From: JAQSWP01 sp050185515
GTDB lineage: Bacteria > Pseudomonadota > Alphaproteobacteria > Reyranellales > JAQSWP01
Direction: 5' to 3'
Length of the DNA stretch: 6,553 nt
Assembly: GCA_050185515.1 (NCBI GenBank)
Contig: JBFWZG010000161.1
Span: 1-6,553, forward strand
Shown in pieces: positions 5,268 to 6,553 of the stretch. The position numbers were made by a program, and so were the translations under genes. Numbering within the stretch: the stretch's first letter is position 1; each line of letters begins with the position of its first letter. The notes under the pieces were generated by a model. The model saw only the letters and a program-made list of their open reading frames with translations. It was not told where the DNA came from and made no database searches.

Positions 5268-6553
5268 GCGACGGCATCGAGACGCTGCTGGCGCGCATCG
5301 CCGGCGCCCGCGTGCTGTGCGTCGGCGACGCCATGCTCGATCGCTTCGTCTACGGCGCGGTCGAGCGCATCTCGCCGGAAGCGCCGATTCCGGTGCTGCA
5401 TGTCGGCCGCGAAACCGCGATGCCGGGCGGCGCCGGCAACGTCGTGCGCAACGTCGTGGCGCTGGGCGCACAGGCGGGATTCGTGGCGCCGATCGGCGCC
5501 GATGCGGCCGGCGGCGAGCTGCGCTCGATGCTCGTCGGCATGGCGGGCGTCGACGCCGAGCTGATCGAGATCGCCGGCCGGCAGACCACGGTCAAGACGC
5601 GCTACATCGCGCAGGGCCAGCAATTGCTGCGCGCCGACAGCGAAACGGCGGCGCCGCTCGATGCCGCCGCGCGCGCGCAGCTTGTCGCGCGCGCCAGCGC
5701 GGCGCTGGGATCGTGCCAGGCCGTGGCGCTGTCGGATTACGGCAAGGGCGCGCTGGGCGAGGGCGTGGCGGAGCGGATCATCGCGGCGGCGGTGCAGGCG
5801 GGCCGGCCGATCGTGGTCGATCCCAAGGGCGCCGATTATCGTCGCTATGCCGGCGCCAGCGTCGTGACGCCCAACCTCCGCGAACTGGCGCTGGCCAGCG
5901 GCCTGCCGGTGCAGGGCGACGAGCAGGTGATCGCCGCCGCGCGCCGGGTGATCGAAAGCTGCGGCGTCGGCGCGGTGCTGGCGACGCGTTCGGCCGAGGG
6001 CATGAGCCTGGTCGCCCGCGACGGCGCGGTCAGCCACGTGCGGGCGCAGGCGCGGGCGGTGTTCGACGTCGCCGGCGCGGGCGATACCGTGGTCGCTTCC
6101 GTCGCCGCCGCCCTGGCCGCCGGCGCGACGCTGGAGCAGGCGGCGCTGCTGGCCAATCACGCCGCCGCCATCGTCGTCGGCAAGATCGGCACGGCCGTTG
6201 CGACGCTGCCGGAGCTGCGCGCCGCCTTCGAACTGCCGGGCGGCATGGCGCACGCGGCCAAGCTGATGACGCTCGACCAGGCGGCCGAGCGCGCCGCGCG
6301 GTGGCGCGAGGCGGGCCAGCGCGTCGGTTTCACCAATGGCTGTTTCGACCTGCTGCATCCGGGCCATGTATCGCTGCTGCATCAGGCGCGCGCGGCCTGC
6401 GACCGGCTGATCGTCGGCATCAACAGCGACGGCTCGGTGCGGCGGCTGAAGGGCGAGGGGCGGCCGGTGCAGAGCGAGGCCGCGCGCGCGGCCGTTCTCG
6501 CCTCGCTGAGCGACGTCGATGCCGTGGTCGCCTTCGACGAGGACACGCCGCTG
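5264..6553 (+). CDS. hldE: Bifunctional heptose 7-phosphate kinase / heptose 1-phosphate adenylyltransferase HldE (3' end outside the window)
   Basis: The frame is open from ATG 5264 to the window edge: 430 residues of the roughly 475-490 usual for HldE, so about 50 are missing. The N-terminal ribokinase-type domain (about 1-320) shows VGDAMLDRFVYG (20-31), SPEAPIPVL (37-45), PGGAGNV (54-60), and DVAGAGDT (268-275), where Asp274 is the catalytic base. The C-terminal nucleotidyltransferase domain begins near 345 with FTNGCFDLLHPGH (356-368), containing the HxGH signature (His365, His368), then GINSDGSV (385-392) and RPVQSEAAR (400-408). The kinase domain makes heptose 1,7-bisphosphate and the second domain joins AMP to heptose 1-phosphate after GmhB dephosphorylation. 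Its ATG overlaps the gmhA stop as ATGA, implying translational coupling. DVAGAGDT differs from the common DVTGAGDT by one tolerated residue. Both domains appear intact as far as seen. Confidence 0.95.
   Translation, partial: MSDGIETLLARIAGARVLCVGDAMLDRFVYGAVERISPEAPIPVLHVGRETAMPGGAGNVVRNVVALGAQAGFVAPIGADAAGGELRSMLVGMAGVDAELIEIAGRQTTVKTRYIAQGQQLLRADSETAAPLDAAARAQLVARASAALGSCQAVALSDYGKGALGEGVAERIIAAAVQAGRPIVVDPKGADYRRYAGASVVTPNLRELALASGLPVQGDEQVIAAARRVIESCGVGAVLATRSAEGMSLVARDGAVSHVRAQARAVFDVAGAGDTVVASVAAALAAGATLEQAALLANHAAAIVVGKIGTAVATLPELRAAFELPGGMAHAAKLMTLDQAAERAARWREAGQRVGFTNGCFDLLHPGHVSLLHQARAACDRLIVGINSDGSVRRLKGEGRPVQSEAARAAVLASLSDVDAVVAFDEDTPL

Noticed and set aside
4874..6382. Minus-strand open frame of 502 codons opposite gmhA and hldE
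   Set aside because: It lies antisense to two recognised enzymes with intact catalytic motifs and has the Arg/His/Gln-rich composition of a shadow frame.

Overview
The window is high-GC, tightly packed bacterial DNA. Gene content and protein style (a WaaL/Wzy-type ligase, a heptose-pathway gmhA-hldE pair, a small conserved membrane-anchored protein, and GATC-rich intergenic palindromes) point to an alphaproteobacterium, probably of the Rhizobiales/Rhodospirillales kind. No rRNA, tRNA, CRISPR array, transposase or phage gene is visible, and genus cannot be decided from the sequence alone.

Layout. At the left edge (1-534, +) is the C-terminal end of an ATP-grasp protein resembling cyanophycin synthetase, whose appended Mur-ligase-like segment is short and has lost its P-loop. 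It converges on an O-antigen ligase-family membrane protein (581-1972, -). Upstream of the ligase, a 194-bp gap (1973-2166) holds a repeated GATC-rich palindromic element and a second GC-rich hairpin. Next is a small membrane-anchored protein of unknown function (2167-2526, -) with a clear ribosome binding site, a candidate sigma70-type promoter and a hairpin at the 5' end of the predicted transcript. The 200-bp divergent region 2527-2726 separates it from a rightward series: a PF14907-type nucleotidyltransferase (2727-3749), a 133-bp gap, a metal-dependent cyclase-family hydrolase (3883-4659), a GmhA-type sedoheptulose-7-phosphate isomerase (4668-5267) and the first 430 codons of bifunctional HldE (5264-6553, cut by the window end).

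How the genes work together. GmhA and HldE, joined by an ATGA overlap, supply the first steps from sedoheptulose 7-phosphate towards ADP-heptose: isomerisation, then C7... to C1 phosphorylation and adenylylation by the two HldE domains; the phosphatase GmhB and epimerase HldD needed to finish the route are not in the window. ADP-heptose feeds LPS inner core or other surface glycans, and the ligase-family protein on the other strand fits the same envelope-polysaccharide theme. The nucleotidyltransferase and the cyclase have no firm place in that pathway.

The points most worth a second look are the degenerate Mur module, the intergenic palindrome element, the Gln at the position of E. coli GmhA His180, and the unclear start of the nucleotidyltransferase, which is overlapped by a 28-codon ORF with a better ribosome binding site. 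I found no convincing complete new system; most of the window is ordinary envelope metabolism with a few unusual details.
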